Shown piece after piece: positions 1 to 10,314 of a DNA stretch of 64,000 nt (the first letter of the stretch is position 1; every line of letters begins with the position of its first letter). Below the pieces are notes generated by a model. It searched no databases. It was not told where the DNA came from and was given only the letters and a program-made list of their open reading frames with translations. The position numbers and the translations under genes are program-made. This DNA is from Bradyrhizobium iriomotense (lineage in GTDB: Bacteria > Pseudomonadota > Alphaproteobacteria > Rhizobiales > Xanthobacteraceae), in assembly GCF_018130765.1 (NCBI RefSeq), contig NZ_JAFCJZ010000026.1, positions 61,978 through 125,977 of the forward strand, written 5' to 3'.

Positions 1-1
1 A

Positions 2-586
2 GAATCGCTCTCACTCGGCATCTCCGATCACGCTGCGGGGCCCGAACTGGTGCCGCTGCTCGAACGCCTGCACGCGATGTCCTCAAGCCTCACCCTCGCC
101 GTCACCATCGGCTTCTCACGCGAGATGCAGGATGCCTATGACGGGGGCGAGCTGGATGCGGTGATCGTCCGCCAGGAAGGCAGCCGCCGCGGCGGCGAGA
201 AGCTGGCCGAGGACGAGTTCGGCTGGTTCGCATCGCGACGCTTCACCCTGCCAAAGGGTGAACCGCTGCCGCTCGCGACACTCGCCCCGCCCTGCGGTGT
301 CCGCGCCGTCGCCGTGCGCGCGCTCGACAAGGCCGGCCTCGCCTGGCGCGAGCGCTTCGTCGGAGGTGGCGTCACAGCGGTGGTCGCCGCCGCGCTGGCC
401 GGACTTGCGATCGCACCGCTGGCGCGGCGGATCGCGCCTCCCGGGCTGGTCGACATCGGGCCCGCGCACAAGCTGCCGAAACTCGGCAGCTCGAAGGTGA
501 TGCTGCATTCGAAAGTCAGCGATCCCGCCAAGCTCGCTGCGCTGCGTGCGGTGGCGGCGACGTTTCGGAGTGTGGCGGCAAACTAG
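2..586 (+). CDS. LysR-family transcriptional regulator, C-terminal part (truncated by window edge)
   Basis: The reading frame is open from the first bases to the stop at 584-586, so only the last 194 residues are seen. The visible part is a LysR-type effector-binding domain: it opens with the strand ESLSLGISDH, typical of the start of this periplasmic-binding-like fold. It contains the second-lobe hinge and the usual DAVIVRQE segment, where these regulators report ligand binding. The N-terminal winged helix-turn-helix lies upstream of the window. An internal ATG at 50 is not the true start. The effector cannot be told from this fragment. The stop codon overlaps the stop of the convergent gene at 583 (shared CTAG). 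Confidence 0.85.
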   Translation, partial: ESLSLGISDHAAGPELVPLLERLHAMSSSLTLAVTIGFSREMQDAYDGGELDAVIVRQEGSRRGGEKLAEDEFGWFASRRFTLPKGEPLPLATLAPPCGVRAVAVRALDKAGLAWRERFVGGGVTAVVAAALAGLAIAPLARRIAPPGLVDIGPAHKLPKLGSSKVMLHSKVSDPAKLAALRAVAATFRSVAAN

Positions 587-1017
587 TGAGGAGACCGCAG
601 GCGCCTCTCGCCCGCATATCGCCCCGCGATATGCCAATAGGCCAGTCCGGCAAAGCACCCGGCCACGACAAAGAGCCAGATCAATCCGTCGACCTTTCCG
701 AAGAGCACGGTCTGGCTCACGACTCCGGCCAACCCACCAGCAATTACGAAGAAGGGCAATGACCGGATGCAGAACCTTTCGCTGAGCCATATTGCAACCG
801 CTGACGGAATGCCGCTAAGCACGCAAACGAACACCAGCACGGCCGGCACACCAATCAGGATCGCCACGCCGAAATCGGCCACGGATGGCACGGTGAAACT
901 GTCAGCGCGCGGCAGTGCCAAGATGAACAGGAGAAACAGCTCGATAACAGCCGTAGCCGTCAGACATCCGCCCAACCATCCTCGTGTCGTTCGGACGCAG
1001 GTCTCGTAGGACAACAT
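583..1017 (-). CDS. hypothetical four-helix membrane protein
   Basis: This encodes 144 residues with four hydrophobic stretches (about residues 14-36, 47-68, 83-104 and 108-130) and a basic C-terminal tail, so it is probably an inner-membrane protein. I do not recognise a family. It starts 9 bases after the end of the membrane-SDR gene (1027), on the same strand, and could be the last gene of the operon that runs 3700 to 583. It converges with the LysR gene. Codon use and GC look like the neighbours. It might also be an independent orphan. Confidence 0.6.
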   Translation of the reverse strand: MLSYETCVRTTRGWLGGCLTATAVIELFLLFILALPRADSFTVPSVADFGVAILIGVPAVLVFVCVLSGIPSAVAIWLSERFCIRSLPFFVIAGGLAGVVSQTVLFGKVDGLIWLFVVAGCFAGLAYWHIAGRYAGERRLRSPH

Positions 1018-1026
1018 GACATCACC

Positions 1027-2463
1027 TCACAAGATCGCCTCGAACGCGCTGCGCAGCGTCTCGTGCCGGAACACAAAGCCGCAGCTCAGCGCCTTGTTCG
1101 GCAGCACGCGCTGGCCACCCAGCAGAAGCTCGTCGGCGAAGCCGCCGCCGATCCGGCGCAACAGGCCGCCGGGAATGCGGAATACAGCGGGCCGGTGCAG
1201 GCGGCGGCCGAGCTCCTCGGTGAACTTCGCGTTGGTGACGGGGATCGGCGCGGTGGCGTTGACGGGCCCCGAAAGATCCGGCGTGGTGATCACATAGGCG
1301 ATCAGCCGGATCAGATCGTCGCGCTCGATCCAGGACATCCACTGCCGCCCGGTGCCGAGCGGGCCGCCGAGGCCGAACTCGAACGGCGTCAGCATCCGCG
1401 TGATGAAGCCGCCTTCGGCGCCGAGCACGAGGCCGATGCGCAAATAGATGACGCGCACGCCGAGCTCCTCCGCCGGCCGCGCCGCGCTCTCCCAGGCCGC
1501 GCACAGCTCATGGCTGAAGCAGGCATGGGATTTGGCCGATTCCGTCAGCACCTGGTCGGCCCACAGTCCGTACCATCCGATCGCGGAGCCGCTGACCAGC
1601 ACCTCGGGCTTGCGCTCGAGCCGCGCGATCAGCTTCACGACCTCGCCGGTCATGTCGATGCGCGAGCCGATGATCTTTGCGCGCTTCGCCTCGGTCCACA
1701 GGCCGTTGCCGATCGGCTCGCCGGCGAGATTGACGATGGCGTCGATTGGCGTGTCAGAGGGAAGCTGATCGAGGCTGGTGATCAGCGTGACCGGCGGCGG
1801 CAGCATCTCGGCCTTGGCGGGGTTGCGGATCAGCGCGATGACGTGATGCCCTGCCCCGCTGAGGCTTGCCGCAAGGCGGCAGCCGATGAAGCCGGTGGCG
1901 CCTGATATCAGCACGGTCTTGCGGCCGGGACGCTTGTCGACAAGTCCTTCCGCCGGCACGCTTCGCATGCGGCCGAGCCGGCGCATCGCCGCAAAATCCC
2001 TGACACCGCAGAGCGCAGCCCCAACCGCGCAAGCGGTCGCGGCGATGCTGAGCAGGCCCTGATTCACGACCGTCACGCCAACCGGCTGCATCGCCCAATC
2101 GATCAGCACCGGCAGCAGCAGCACCAGGATGGCACCGTAGTTGATCGCCAGCAGCGTATGATTGATCCGCTCGCTCGGCGGCAGTTTCCGGCTCAGATCC
2201 TCCTCGACGAAATCCATCAGCGTGATGACGATCTCGGCGACGAGCACGGCGACGATCAAGAGCGCCAGCACGCCATAAACCTCGAGCCAGCCAAGCAGCA
2301 GGAACAGCAGCGCATAGAGCATGTTGCGGATGCCGTGCAGCTTCAGCTCGAACCGCTGCGACGGACGCCAGGCGAGCCGCTCGGTGAATTCGTGGTGATA
2401 GAAGGTGTCGAACACGCCCATCACGATCTGGATGGCGATGAGGGTCCACAACAGCGGCGTCAT
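1027..2463 (-). CDS. membrane domain fused to TIGR01777-type NAD(P)-dependent epimerase (SDR)
   Basis: The 478-residue protein has two parts. Residues 1 to about 165 form a membrane domain with four or five hydrophobic helices (it opens MTPLLWTLIAIQIVMGVFDT and resembles DoxX-like domains). Residues 180-478 form an extended SDR of the TIGR01777/SDR39U1 type, with the nucleotide-binding motif ISGATGFIGCRLAASL and the typical NLAGEPI and SGSAIGWYG segments. The C-terminal piece is the usual DUF1731-like tail. ATG at 2463 is chosen because it overlaps the stop of the DUF4166 gene by ATGA; the longer frame upstream has no membrane-protein character. It probably acts at the inner membrane. The substrate is unknown. 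Confidence 0.85.
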   Translation of the reverse strand: MTPLLWTLIAIQIVMGVFDTFYHHEFTERLAWRPSQRFELKLHGIRNMLYALLFLLLGWLEVYGVLALLIVAVLVAEIVITLMDFVEEDLSRKLPPSERINHTLLAINYGAILVLLLPVLIDWAMQPVGVTVVNQGLLSIAATACAVGAALCGVRDFAAMRRLGRMRSVPAEGLVDKRPGRKTVLISGATGFIGCRLAASLSGAGHHVIALIRNPAKAEMLPPPVTLITSLDQLPSDTPIDAIVNLAGEPIGNGLWTEAKRAKIIGSRIDMTGEVVKLIARLERKPEVLVSGSAIGWYGLWADQVLTESAKSHACFSHELCAAWESAARPAEELGVRVIYLRIGLVLGAEGGFITRMLTPFEFGLGGPLGTGRQWMSWIERDDLIRLIAYVITTPDLSGPVNATAPIPVTNAKFTEELGRRLHRPAVFRIPGGLLRRIGGGFADELLLGGQRVLPNKALSCGFVFRHETLRSAFEAIL

Positions 2464-3125
2464 GATACGTCCTCCCTGAACAATGCGGACTGGTGGATCA
2501 GCGCGCCGTAACGCGGATGGGTGACATCGAGGGTGAAGCGGAAGGCGCCCTCGCCGAGATCGCTGTGCGTCACCGTGAGGTCGCCCGGCGTGAGCCATTG
2601 CGGCAGCGGAATCCAGAGCCGTCCGAGCTGCAGGCCGTAACCGGCGCTACGGAAGGTCAGCGCCTGGCCTTCAACCGCAATGCGCAGCGCCATCGACACG
2701 CCGAAGCCGACATATTCCTCGAGCCCGGTCGGGCCGGCGAAGCGTTTTGCCGAATGGATCACCTGCGGAAAGCCGCGCTTGCGCGCGCAGATGCGCGTCC
2801 AGGTCTGGCCGCCGGTCGCACCGTCCTCGGTGACCGTCACGATCATGGGCACGCCGGTGTCGCGGCCGGTCGGCAGCGGCCCGCCGATCAGGCGCGCGGC
2901 CTGCGCGAACCACCAGCCGATGTCGCTGAAGGCGACCTCGTCGACCACTCCGACATAGACAACACTGTCGCCGTCGGCGACGCGTTTGGAAAAGCGCCGC
3001 CAGGTCGCGAGCGGCAGGCGGCCCCAATCCTCGTCCGGCAACAGCGCACGGAAGCGGCGATCGTCGAGCAGTCTGGTGTGAGCGGAGGGAGATGCGCCTA
3101 AGCCTGATAATCGAGCCGACGTCAT
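2460..3125 (-). CDS. DUF4166 domain protein
   Basis: The 221-residue protein matches the DUF4166 family as I know it: a compact domain with GVVDEVAFSDIGWWF near the middle and LDVTHPRYGALIHQ at the C-terminus. Its biochemical function is not known. DUF4166 domains are often encoded beside, or fused to, saccharopine-dehydrogenase-like or TIGR01777 SDR proteins, and that pairing is seen here: the stop overlaps the SDR start by 4 bases, implying translational coupling. The start ATG at 3125 is preceded by a strong AAGGAGGGTG ribosome binding site. It sits 17 bases downstream of the MarR/GbsR-type regulator gene, in the same operon. Confidence 0.85.
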   Translation of the reverse strand: MTSARLSGLGASPSAHTRLLDDRRFRALLPDEDWGRLPLATWRRFSKRVADGDSVVYVGVVDEVAFSDIGWWFAQAARLIGGPLPTGRDTGVPMIVTVTEDGATGGQTWTRICARKRGFPQVIHSAKRFAGPTGLEEYVGFGVSMALRIAVEGQALTFRSAGYGLQLGRLWIPLPQWLTPGDLTVTHSDLGEGAFRFTLDVTHPRYGALIHQSALFREDVS

Positions 3126-3142
3126 CGCACCCTCCTTAAGAA

Positions 3143-3700
3143 CTATTTGACCTTGCCCAGCGGCAGCAGGTTGGCGATCTTCTCGCCAAGCCGCATCAGG
3201 GCGACCAGCCGCGGCCGCGGCACTTTCAGCATCTGCATGAACCAGTGGTCGGCGAGCTCGGTGAAGGCGAGCATCTCCTTCAGCCGTTTGCTCGCGACCG
3301 GATTGATGGCGGGATCCTCGGCGGCATCGGACACGCAGGCCCTGAGCGCCGCGATGGCCGGATCGAGCTCCCGCTCCTTGCGCCGCGCCGCGATCCGGGC
3401 CGCGACCTCCCAGATGTCGGTCTCGGCCTCGAAATGATCGCGACGATCGCCGAGGATCGGCACCCGCCGGATCAGGTTCCAGGCGAGCAGCTCCTTGAGC
3501 GAATTGGAGACGTTGGAGCGCGCCATGCCGAGCGTGTCGGCGATGTCCTCGGCCGTCATCGGCGCCTCGGAGAGATAGAGCAGCCCGTGGATCTGGCTGA
3601 CCGAGCGATTGACGCCCCACCCGTCTCCCATGTCGCCCCAATGCAGGATGAAGCGCTCGACGGCGGCGGGGAGTTTCTTCTTTCCGGTTATTTCTGTCAT
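3143..3700 (-). CDS. GbsR/MarR-type transcriptional regulator
   Basis: The product has 185 residues. A winged helix-turn-helix lies at about residues 25-90 (SQIHGLLYLSEAPMTAEDIA, then MARSNVSNSLKELLAWNLI), followed by a helical C-terminal dimerisation region. The N-terminus (ERFILHWGDMGDGWGVNRS) is characteristic of the GbsR branch of the MarR fold. ATG 3700 (MTEITGKKK) is preferred over the longer frame because it sits inside a perfect palindrome (3689-3710) that is the likely autoregulatory operator. It is the first gene of the operon with the DUF4166 and SDR genes. The ligand is unknown. Confidence 0.88.
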   Translation of the reverse strand: MTEITGKKKLPAAVERFILHWGDMGDGWGVNRSVSQIHGLLYLSEAPMTAEDIADTLGMARSNVSNSLKELLAWNLIRRVPILGDRRDHFEAETDIWEVAARIAARRKERELDPAIAALRACVSDAAEDPAINPVASKRLKEMLAFTELADHWFMQMLKVPRPRLVALMRLGEKIANLLPLGKVK

Positions 3701-3710
3701 AACAGAAATA
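3689..3710. promoter_or_regulatory. palindromic operator overlapping the regulator start codon
   Basis: There are 9-base perfect inverted arms (TATTTCTGT and ACAGAAATA) separated by CATA. The start codon of the MarR/GbsR-type gene (3698-3700, minus strand) is in the spacer. Binding here would block both transcription and ribosome access. That the regulator binds its own operator is inference. Confidence 0.6.
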
Positions 3711-3854
3711 TCTGACAGGCGCGACTGCGTGTCAACGGCGTTTGCCGGGCGCCCCTCCTGCATACCGTCTGCGGCATTTGCCTAAAAAGTTCCCAGAGAG
3801 CCGGAACCAACGCGCCGGCCTGAGCGTTTGCTCCCGTCGAGGTGGGGTCTAGGA

Positions 3855-5375
3855 ATGGTAAAAAGGTTCAGTCAGCAGAGGGACTTGTTCGAAAGCGAGC
3901 GCAGTTTCCGGCTGCTGGTTGAAGGAGTTGCGGACTACGCCCTCTACATGCTCGATCCCAGCGGCACCATCACCAGCTGGAACATCGGCGGCGAGCGCAT
4001 CAAGGGCTACGCGCCCGAGGAAATCCTCGGCCAGCATTTCTCCCGCTTCTACACCGAGGCCGACCGCGCCAACGGCAAACCCGCGCGAGCGCTCGGCATC
4101 GCGCGAGAAAAGGGCCGCTACGAAGAGGAAGGCTGGCGCGTTCGCAAGGACGGGACGTTCTTCTGGGCGAGCGTGGTGATCGATCCGATCTACGAGGACG
4201 GCACGCTGGTCGGCTTCGCCAAGATCACGCGCGACATCACCGAACGCCGCAATGCCCAGCTCAAGCTCGAGGCGATGCAGACGCAGCTCGCCGAATCCCA
4301 GAAGTTCGATGCGCTCGGCCAGCTCACCGGCGGCGTCGCCCACGACTTCAACAACCTCCTGATGATCATCAGCGGCAGCCTCCATATCTTGAAGAAGGGG
4401 ACCATCGACGACGCCAGGCTTCAGCGCGCGATCTCCGCGATCGAGACTGCGACCAGGCGCGGCGCCGCGCTGACCAACCAGCTCCTCACCTTCGCGCGGC
4501 GACAGAGCGTCAACCCGCAGGCGATCGATCTCGCCGAACGCATCGCGGCGATCCGCGAGGTGCTCGACGCCGGCGTCGGCAGCTCCGTGCGCCTCACCTT
4601 CGACATCGACCCCGAGGTCTGGCCGGTCAGGACCGACGTCTCGGAGTTCGAGACCGCGCTGCTCAATCTCGTCATCAACGCCCGCGATGCGATGCCCGAC
4701 GGCGGCACGGTGACGATCAGCGCCCACAACGTGGTGCTGGACGAGATCGCCCTCGCCGGCGAGTTCGTGGCGATCGATGTCGCCGACACCGGGCTCGGCA
4801 TTCCCGCCGACGTCGTCGACAAGATCTTCGAGCCGTTCTTCACCACCAAGCCGATCGGCAAGGGCACCGGTCTCGGCCTCTCCCAGGTGCACGGCTTCGC
4901 CCATCAGGCCGGCGGCACGGTGAAGCTCGCAAGCGAGCTCGGCAAGGGCACGATCTTCACCATTCTGCTGCCGCGCGGCACGGATGCCCCGGCACGGGAC
5001 ACCGCGGAGGCGATACCGTTCCGCGGCAGCGGAACGGTGCTGCTGGTCGAGGACAATCCCGAAGTCGCGCTCGTCAGCATCGGCCTTCTGGAGCAGCTCG
5101 GCTACCACGTGCACCGGGTCGCCGACGCCGAAGCGGCCTTGCGCGAGATCGAGACCAACGGCGTCGACTTCGTATTCTCGGACATCGTGATGCCCGGCAA
5201 GATGGACGGCCTTACCCTCGCCCATCGTCTGCGCCAGCTCCGCCCCGGCCTGCCGGTCCTGCTCGCCACCGGCTACAGTGAGGTCGCCGCCGGCGTGCGC
5301 GGCGACTTCCCGATCCTGCGCAAGCCGTATGAGATCCACGAGCTGAGCGAAGCGATCGCCAAGCTGCCGAGGTGA
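3855..5375 (+). CDS. soluble PAS-domain hybrid histidine kinase
   Basis: The product has 506 residues and no membrane segments. A PAS domain covers about residues 15-130 (RLLVEGVADYALYMLDPSG, ending in the PAC motif ITRDITERR). A HisKA dimerisation domain carries the phospho-accepting His163 in GGVAHDFNN, followed by a HATPase_c domain (NARDAMPDGG, DTGLGIP, GTGLGLS). The C-terminal receiver domain (about 390-506) has its phospho-acceptor Asp443 in SDIVMPG. It is therefore a cytoplasmic hybrid kinase sensing something through PAS. ATG 3855 has GAGGTGG upstream; a TTG at 3828 is a less likely start. No partner output regulator is nearby. It is a paralogue of the kinase at 10315. Confidence 0.9.
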   Translation: MVKRFSQQRDLFESERSFRLLVEGVADYALYMLDPSGTITSWNIGGERIKGYAPEEILGQHFSRFYTEADRANGKPARALGIAREKGRYEEEGWRVRKDGTFFWASVVIDPIYEDGTLVGFAKITRDITERRNAQLKLEAMQTQLAESQKFDALGQLTGGVAHDFNNLLMIISGSLHILKKGTIDDARLQRAISAIETATRRGAALTNQLLTFARRQSVNPQAIDLAERIAAIREVLDAGVGSSVRLTFDIDPEVWPVRTDVSEFETALLNLVINARDAMPDGGTVTISAHNVVLDEIALAGEFVAIDVADTGLGIPADVVDKIFEPFFTTKPIGKGTGLGLSQVHGFAHQAGGTVKLASELGKGTIFTILLPRGTDAPARDTAEAIPFRGSGTVLLVEDNPEVALVSIGLLEQLGYHVHRVADAEAALREIETNGVDFVFSDIVMPGKMDGLTLAHRLRQLRPGLPVLLATGYSEVAAGVRGDFPILRKPYEIHELSEAIAKLPR

Positions 5376-5461
5376 CTCTTAACCTCTCAGCGCGAGCGAA
5401 GCTCGTCGCGGCCCCGTAAGAACGGGGCGAGGGAGCGCACCGCCTGCATGGAAAGACCGAT

Positions 5462-5761
5462 CTAAACCGTCGGCAACACCGAGAACGCTTCCCCTGCCCT
5501 GCGCAGATTCAGCTCATCCACGCTTGCGGTCTCGCTGGTGACGCTGTCGACGCGCGAGGACGGCGGGCCGTGGCGGCACAATGCGACCATGTCGGCGACG
5601 TGGTTCGGCGCGCCTGCGAACAGCGCTTCCACGCTGCCGTCGCGGCGGTTGCGGACCCAGCCTTCGAGACCACTCGTGGTGGCCTGGTATTCGACCCAGG
5701 CGCGATAGCCGACGCCCTGGACGCGGCCGCGGATCATGACCTGGAGGATCGCCCGGCTCAT
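5462..5761 (-). CDS. acyP: acylphosphatase
   Basis: The 99-residue protein has the acylphosphatase signature GRVQGVGYRAWVEYQA (the P-loop-like anion cradle with the catalytic Arg) and GWVRNRRDGSVEALF with the catalytic Asn. It hydrolyses the carboxyl-phosphate bond of acyl phosphates in the cytoplasm. The length is normal for the family. Its start overlaps the stop of the lyase gene by ATGA, so the two are translationally coupled, although no metabolic link between them is obvious. Confidence 0.95.
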   Translation of the reverse strand: MSRAILQVMIRGRVQGVGYRAWVEYQATTSGLEGWVRNRRDGSVEALFAGAPNHVADMVALCRHGPPSSRVDSVTSETASVDELNLRRAGEAFSVLPTV

Positions 5762-6624
5762 TTTTTCAATCCGAGAAATTCGGCGCTGCGCGCCTTCGTC
5801 TCGGCCTCACGCATGACCCGATTGGTCAGCTCGGCAGAGGCCAGGCCCTGGAGTGCCTTCGGCGACGTGCCTTCGCGCAGCGCCTTCAGTGTGTCGTGGA
5901 CGGCCTGCGTCGCCGCGGCGATCGGCGCATGGCCCTGCAGCGCGATGCGCACGCGCTGGGAGGCAAGATAGTCGAGCGCGCTCAAATCTTCCGGCGCGCC
6001 GCCGAGCACGATCGGCAGGCGCGTGGCAACGGCAATCGCCTCGAGCTCGGCACGCGACTTGATGCCGGTGAAGAACAGCGCATCGACGCCGGTGGCCTCA
6101 TAGGCCTTGGCACGGCGGACCGCGTCCTCGATCGAGGTAATCGAGGCAGCACCGGTTCGGCCCATGATGACCAGCGACGGATCGCTGCGACCGCTGAGCG
6201 CGGCTTTCATCTTGCCGACGCCCTCCTCCAGCGAGATCAGCTGCGTCTTTGCTTCACCGAAGGCGGCCGGCAGCAGCGTGTCCTCGATGGTGAGGCCGGC
6301 GGCACCGGCTGTCTCCAGCTCCTGCACCGTGCGGCGCACGTTGAGGGCATTGCCGTAGCCGTGATCGGCATCGACCAGCACGGGCAGAGTGGAAGCACGC
6401 GACATCCGCCGCATCTGCTCGCAAAGCTCGGTGAGCGTGATCAGGGTGATGTCGGGATCGCCGAGCACGGCGAGCGAAGCCACCGAGCCGCCGAACATGC
6501 CGAGGGGAAAGCCGAGATCCTCGGCGATCCGGATCGAGATCGCGTCATAGACCGAGCCGGGATGGACGCAAGTCCCGCCCGACAGGATGGAACGCAGGTT
6601 CTCGCGGCGGGAACGAAAGGCCAT
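5758..6624 (-). CDS. isocitrate lyase/PEP mutase family protein (oxaloacetate decarboxylase-like)
   Basis: The 288-residue TIM-barrel protein belongs to the ICL/PEPM superfamily: VLVDADHGYGNALNV carries the Mg-binding Asp residues, and GAAGLTIEDTLLPAAFG follows. The family's gating loop lacks the KKCGH cysteine motif that true isocitrate and methylisocitrate lyases use (the sequence here reads EAKTQLISLEEG). This places it nearer to oxaloacetate decarboxylase-like members; the exact reaction is inferred. ATG 6624 (MAFRSRRENLRSIL) is the natural start. The first part of the longer frame is encoded by the repeat at 6653-6793. Confidence 0.85.
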   Translation of the reverse strand: MAFRSRRENLRSILSGGTCVHPGSVYDAISIRIAEDLGFPLGMFGGSVASLAVLGDPDITLITLTELCEQMRRMSRASTLPVLVDADHGYGNALNVRRTVQELETAGAAGLTIEDTLLPAAFGEAKTQLISLEEGVGKMKAALSGRSDPSLVIMGRTGAASITSIEDAVRRAKAYEATGVDALFFTGIKSRAELEAIAVATRLPIVLGGAPEDLSALDYLASQRVRIALQGHAPIAAATQAVHDTLKALREGTSPKALQGLASAELTNRVMREAETKARSAEFLGLKK

Positions 6625-6652
6625 GGTGCTGTCTCGGTCGGTGCGAACTCTA

Positions 6653-6793
6653 TCGTCGTCCTGGCGAAAGCCAGGACCCATTACCCCAACTGTACATTGT
6701 CGCAGAAGGTGATGGCTACGATCTCCATCAACAACTGCTCCCGGGGATAATGGGTCCTGGATCGGCGTTCGCTCCGCTCACTTGTCCAGGAGA
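6653..6793. repeat. intergenic palindromic repeat element
   Basis: Inverted arms CCAGGACCCATTACCCC (6671-6687) and GGGGATAATGGGTCCTGG (6743-6760) differ by one base and enclose about 55 bases. A secondary GTCCTGG/CCAGGAC pairing flanks them. The same GGACCCATAA/TTATGGGTCC core appears in the hairpin at 12811-12970, so the two probably belong to one dispersed family. It fills the gap between the lyase and carboxylase genes. Confidence 0.6.
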
Positions 6794-6819
6794 CATCGAG
6801 GCGATAGCCGAGACCGGTC

Positions 6820-8835
<2,016 letters not shown>

Positions 8836-9009
8836 GCTTTTCTTGAGTCTCGACCTTGGGCGGGACCCTTCCCCGGCCGTTGGGGCCTATGGGACGGGCC
8901 GTGTGGCTCCCGTGGTACAGCAAAATGGGCCGGAGGCAACGGTCTAAATCCGGGCTTTCTGGCGTACCAGCGCAAGACCGAAACAGGCGAGCGGAGCCCT
9001 TGGGACGGC

Positions 9010-10092
9010 CTACGCCTTCCCCGCCTTGGCCACGTCCCGGACCAGGCCGTGAATGAAGCCCAGTTTGCCGACCACCGCCGGCGACAGGATGAAGGGATAG
9101 AGGTCGCGCAGACCCATGGCCCGGTTGACGCTGTTCATGGCGAAGGTGAAGGGCAGCCATGCGTCGATAAGCGCCTGGACGTTCCTGGCCTCGTAGGGGT
9201 TGAAACGGATGCGCGCGGTCAACTCCCCGTCGCGATCCACCTTGGGGCGTACCTCCATGCCGAACTCGGAGGCCATCTCCAGGGTGTCGACGATGTGGAG
9301 ATAGTGCGCCCAGGTCTCGGCGAAGTCCTCCCAGGGATGCGTCGTGGCGTAGGCCGAGACGTAATTCTGCTGCCAGTCAGCCGGGGCGCCTTCGGCGTAA
9401 TGGCGCTGCAAGGCCTGGCCGTAATCGGCCGTATCGTCGCCGAAGACCGCGCGGCATTCGTCGAGCTTGCCGCCGCCGCGCACCAGCACGCCCCAGAAAT
9501 AATGACCGACCTCGTGGCGGAAATGTCCGAGCAGCGTCCGGTAAGGCTCGCCCATCTCCAGCCGGCGCCGCTCGCGCTCGATGTCGTCGGCTTCGGTGAG
9601 CGCGATCGTGATCAGGCCGTTGTCATGGCCGGTCATGATCCTCGTGCCGCTGTTTAGATCGTCAGCCAGGAAGTTGAAGATCAGGCCGTGCTCGGGATTC
9701 TTCTGACGATTCTGGAGCGGCAGCTTCCAGCGGATCAGGGAGTAGAACAGCCGGTGTTTTGCCACCTCCAGCTCCCGCCAGCCGGCGAGCTGCGCGGGGT
9801 CCGACAGATCCGGCACCATGCCGTTGTGGCGGCAAGCGCGGCAATAGCCGTTGGTATCACCCGTGTCCGTCAGCCAGTTGCAGGCGTCGTAGTCGGCATT
9901 GCGGCACAGCATGCGTCCCCTGCCCTTGTCGGCCAGCGTCGTCCAGGCCCCGCTTTGAGCCTCGCCGTCGGGCTCGATCGCCGACATCGTCTCCTTCTCC
10001 GGGAGGAAGGCGACGCGGTGACCGCAACGCTCGCAGGCGCGGTTCTCGAAATAGAGGACGTTGCCACAGGACTGGCAGACAAAGAGCTTCAA
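9010..10092 (-). CDS. putative zinc-binding metallopeptidase with N-terminal zinc ribbon
   Basis: The 360-residue protein starts with a zinc ribbon (CQSCGNVLYFENRACERCGH). A second cysteine cluster follows at about residues 62-90. The C-terminal two thirds is a metallopeptidase-like domain with HEVGHYFWGVLV, an HExxH motif at about residue 188, and the conserved tail WEDFAETWAHYLHI, which supplies the third ligand. This matches the zinc-ribbon peptidase family (PF15887 type) as I recall it. It has no signal peptide, so it is probably cytoplasmic. The substrate is unknown. Confidence 0.85.
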   Translation of the reverse strand: MKLFVCQSCGNVLYFENRACERCGHRVAFLPEKETMSAIEPDGEAQSGAWTTLADKGRGRMLCRNADYDACNWLTDTGDTNGYCRACRHNGMVPDLSDPAQLAGWRELEVAKHRLFYSLIRWKLPLQNRQKNPEHGLIFNFLADDLNSGTRIMTGHDNGLITIALTEADDIERERRRLEMGEPYRTLLGHFRHEVGHYFWGVLVRGGGKLDECRAVFGDDTADYGQALQRHYAEGAPADWQQNYVSAYATTHPWEDFAETWAHYLHIVDTLEMASEFGMEVRPKVDRDGELTARIRFNPYEARNVQALIDAWLPFTFAMNSVNRAMGLRDLYPFILSPAVVGKLGFIHGLVRDVAKAGKA

Positions 10093-10314
10093 GATTTAGC
10101 CTCTTCGAAAAGGGAGTTTTATGAATGAGAGTTGTGGCGCCTCGCGAAGACGCGTCCGCAGCCGCATCGTTCCAATATCAGGAACAAATTGCCAGAGCGG
10201 ACGTTGGTTGACCGCATTTTCCTGCGTTCTGGCTGGCCGCGGGTCCTTCCAGACAGTGAATTTCCTCTAGGCAATGGCCTTCGTGCTCCGTCTGTGTGAA
10301 TATCAGTCCGGCAC

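Noticed and set aside
2464..2598. N-terminal extension of the membrane-SDR protein
   Set aside because: The extension overlaps the DUF4166 gene and is Arg/His-rich; the ATGA overlap at 2460-2463 and the membrane helix support the shorter start.
5378..5455. possible terminator or repeat after the first hybrid kinase
   Set aside because: It contains only short GCCCCGT/ACGGGGC arms, similar to part of a dispersed element, without a U-run or a full palindrome.
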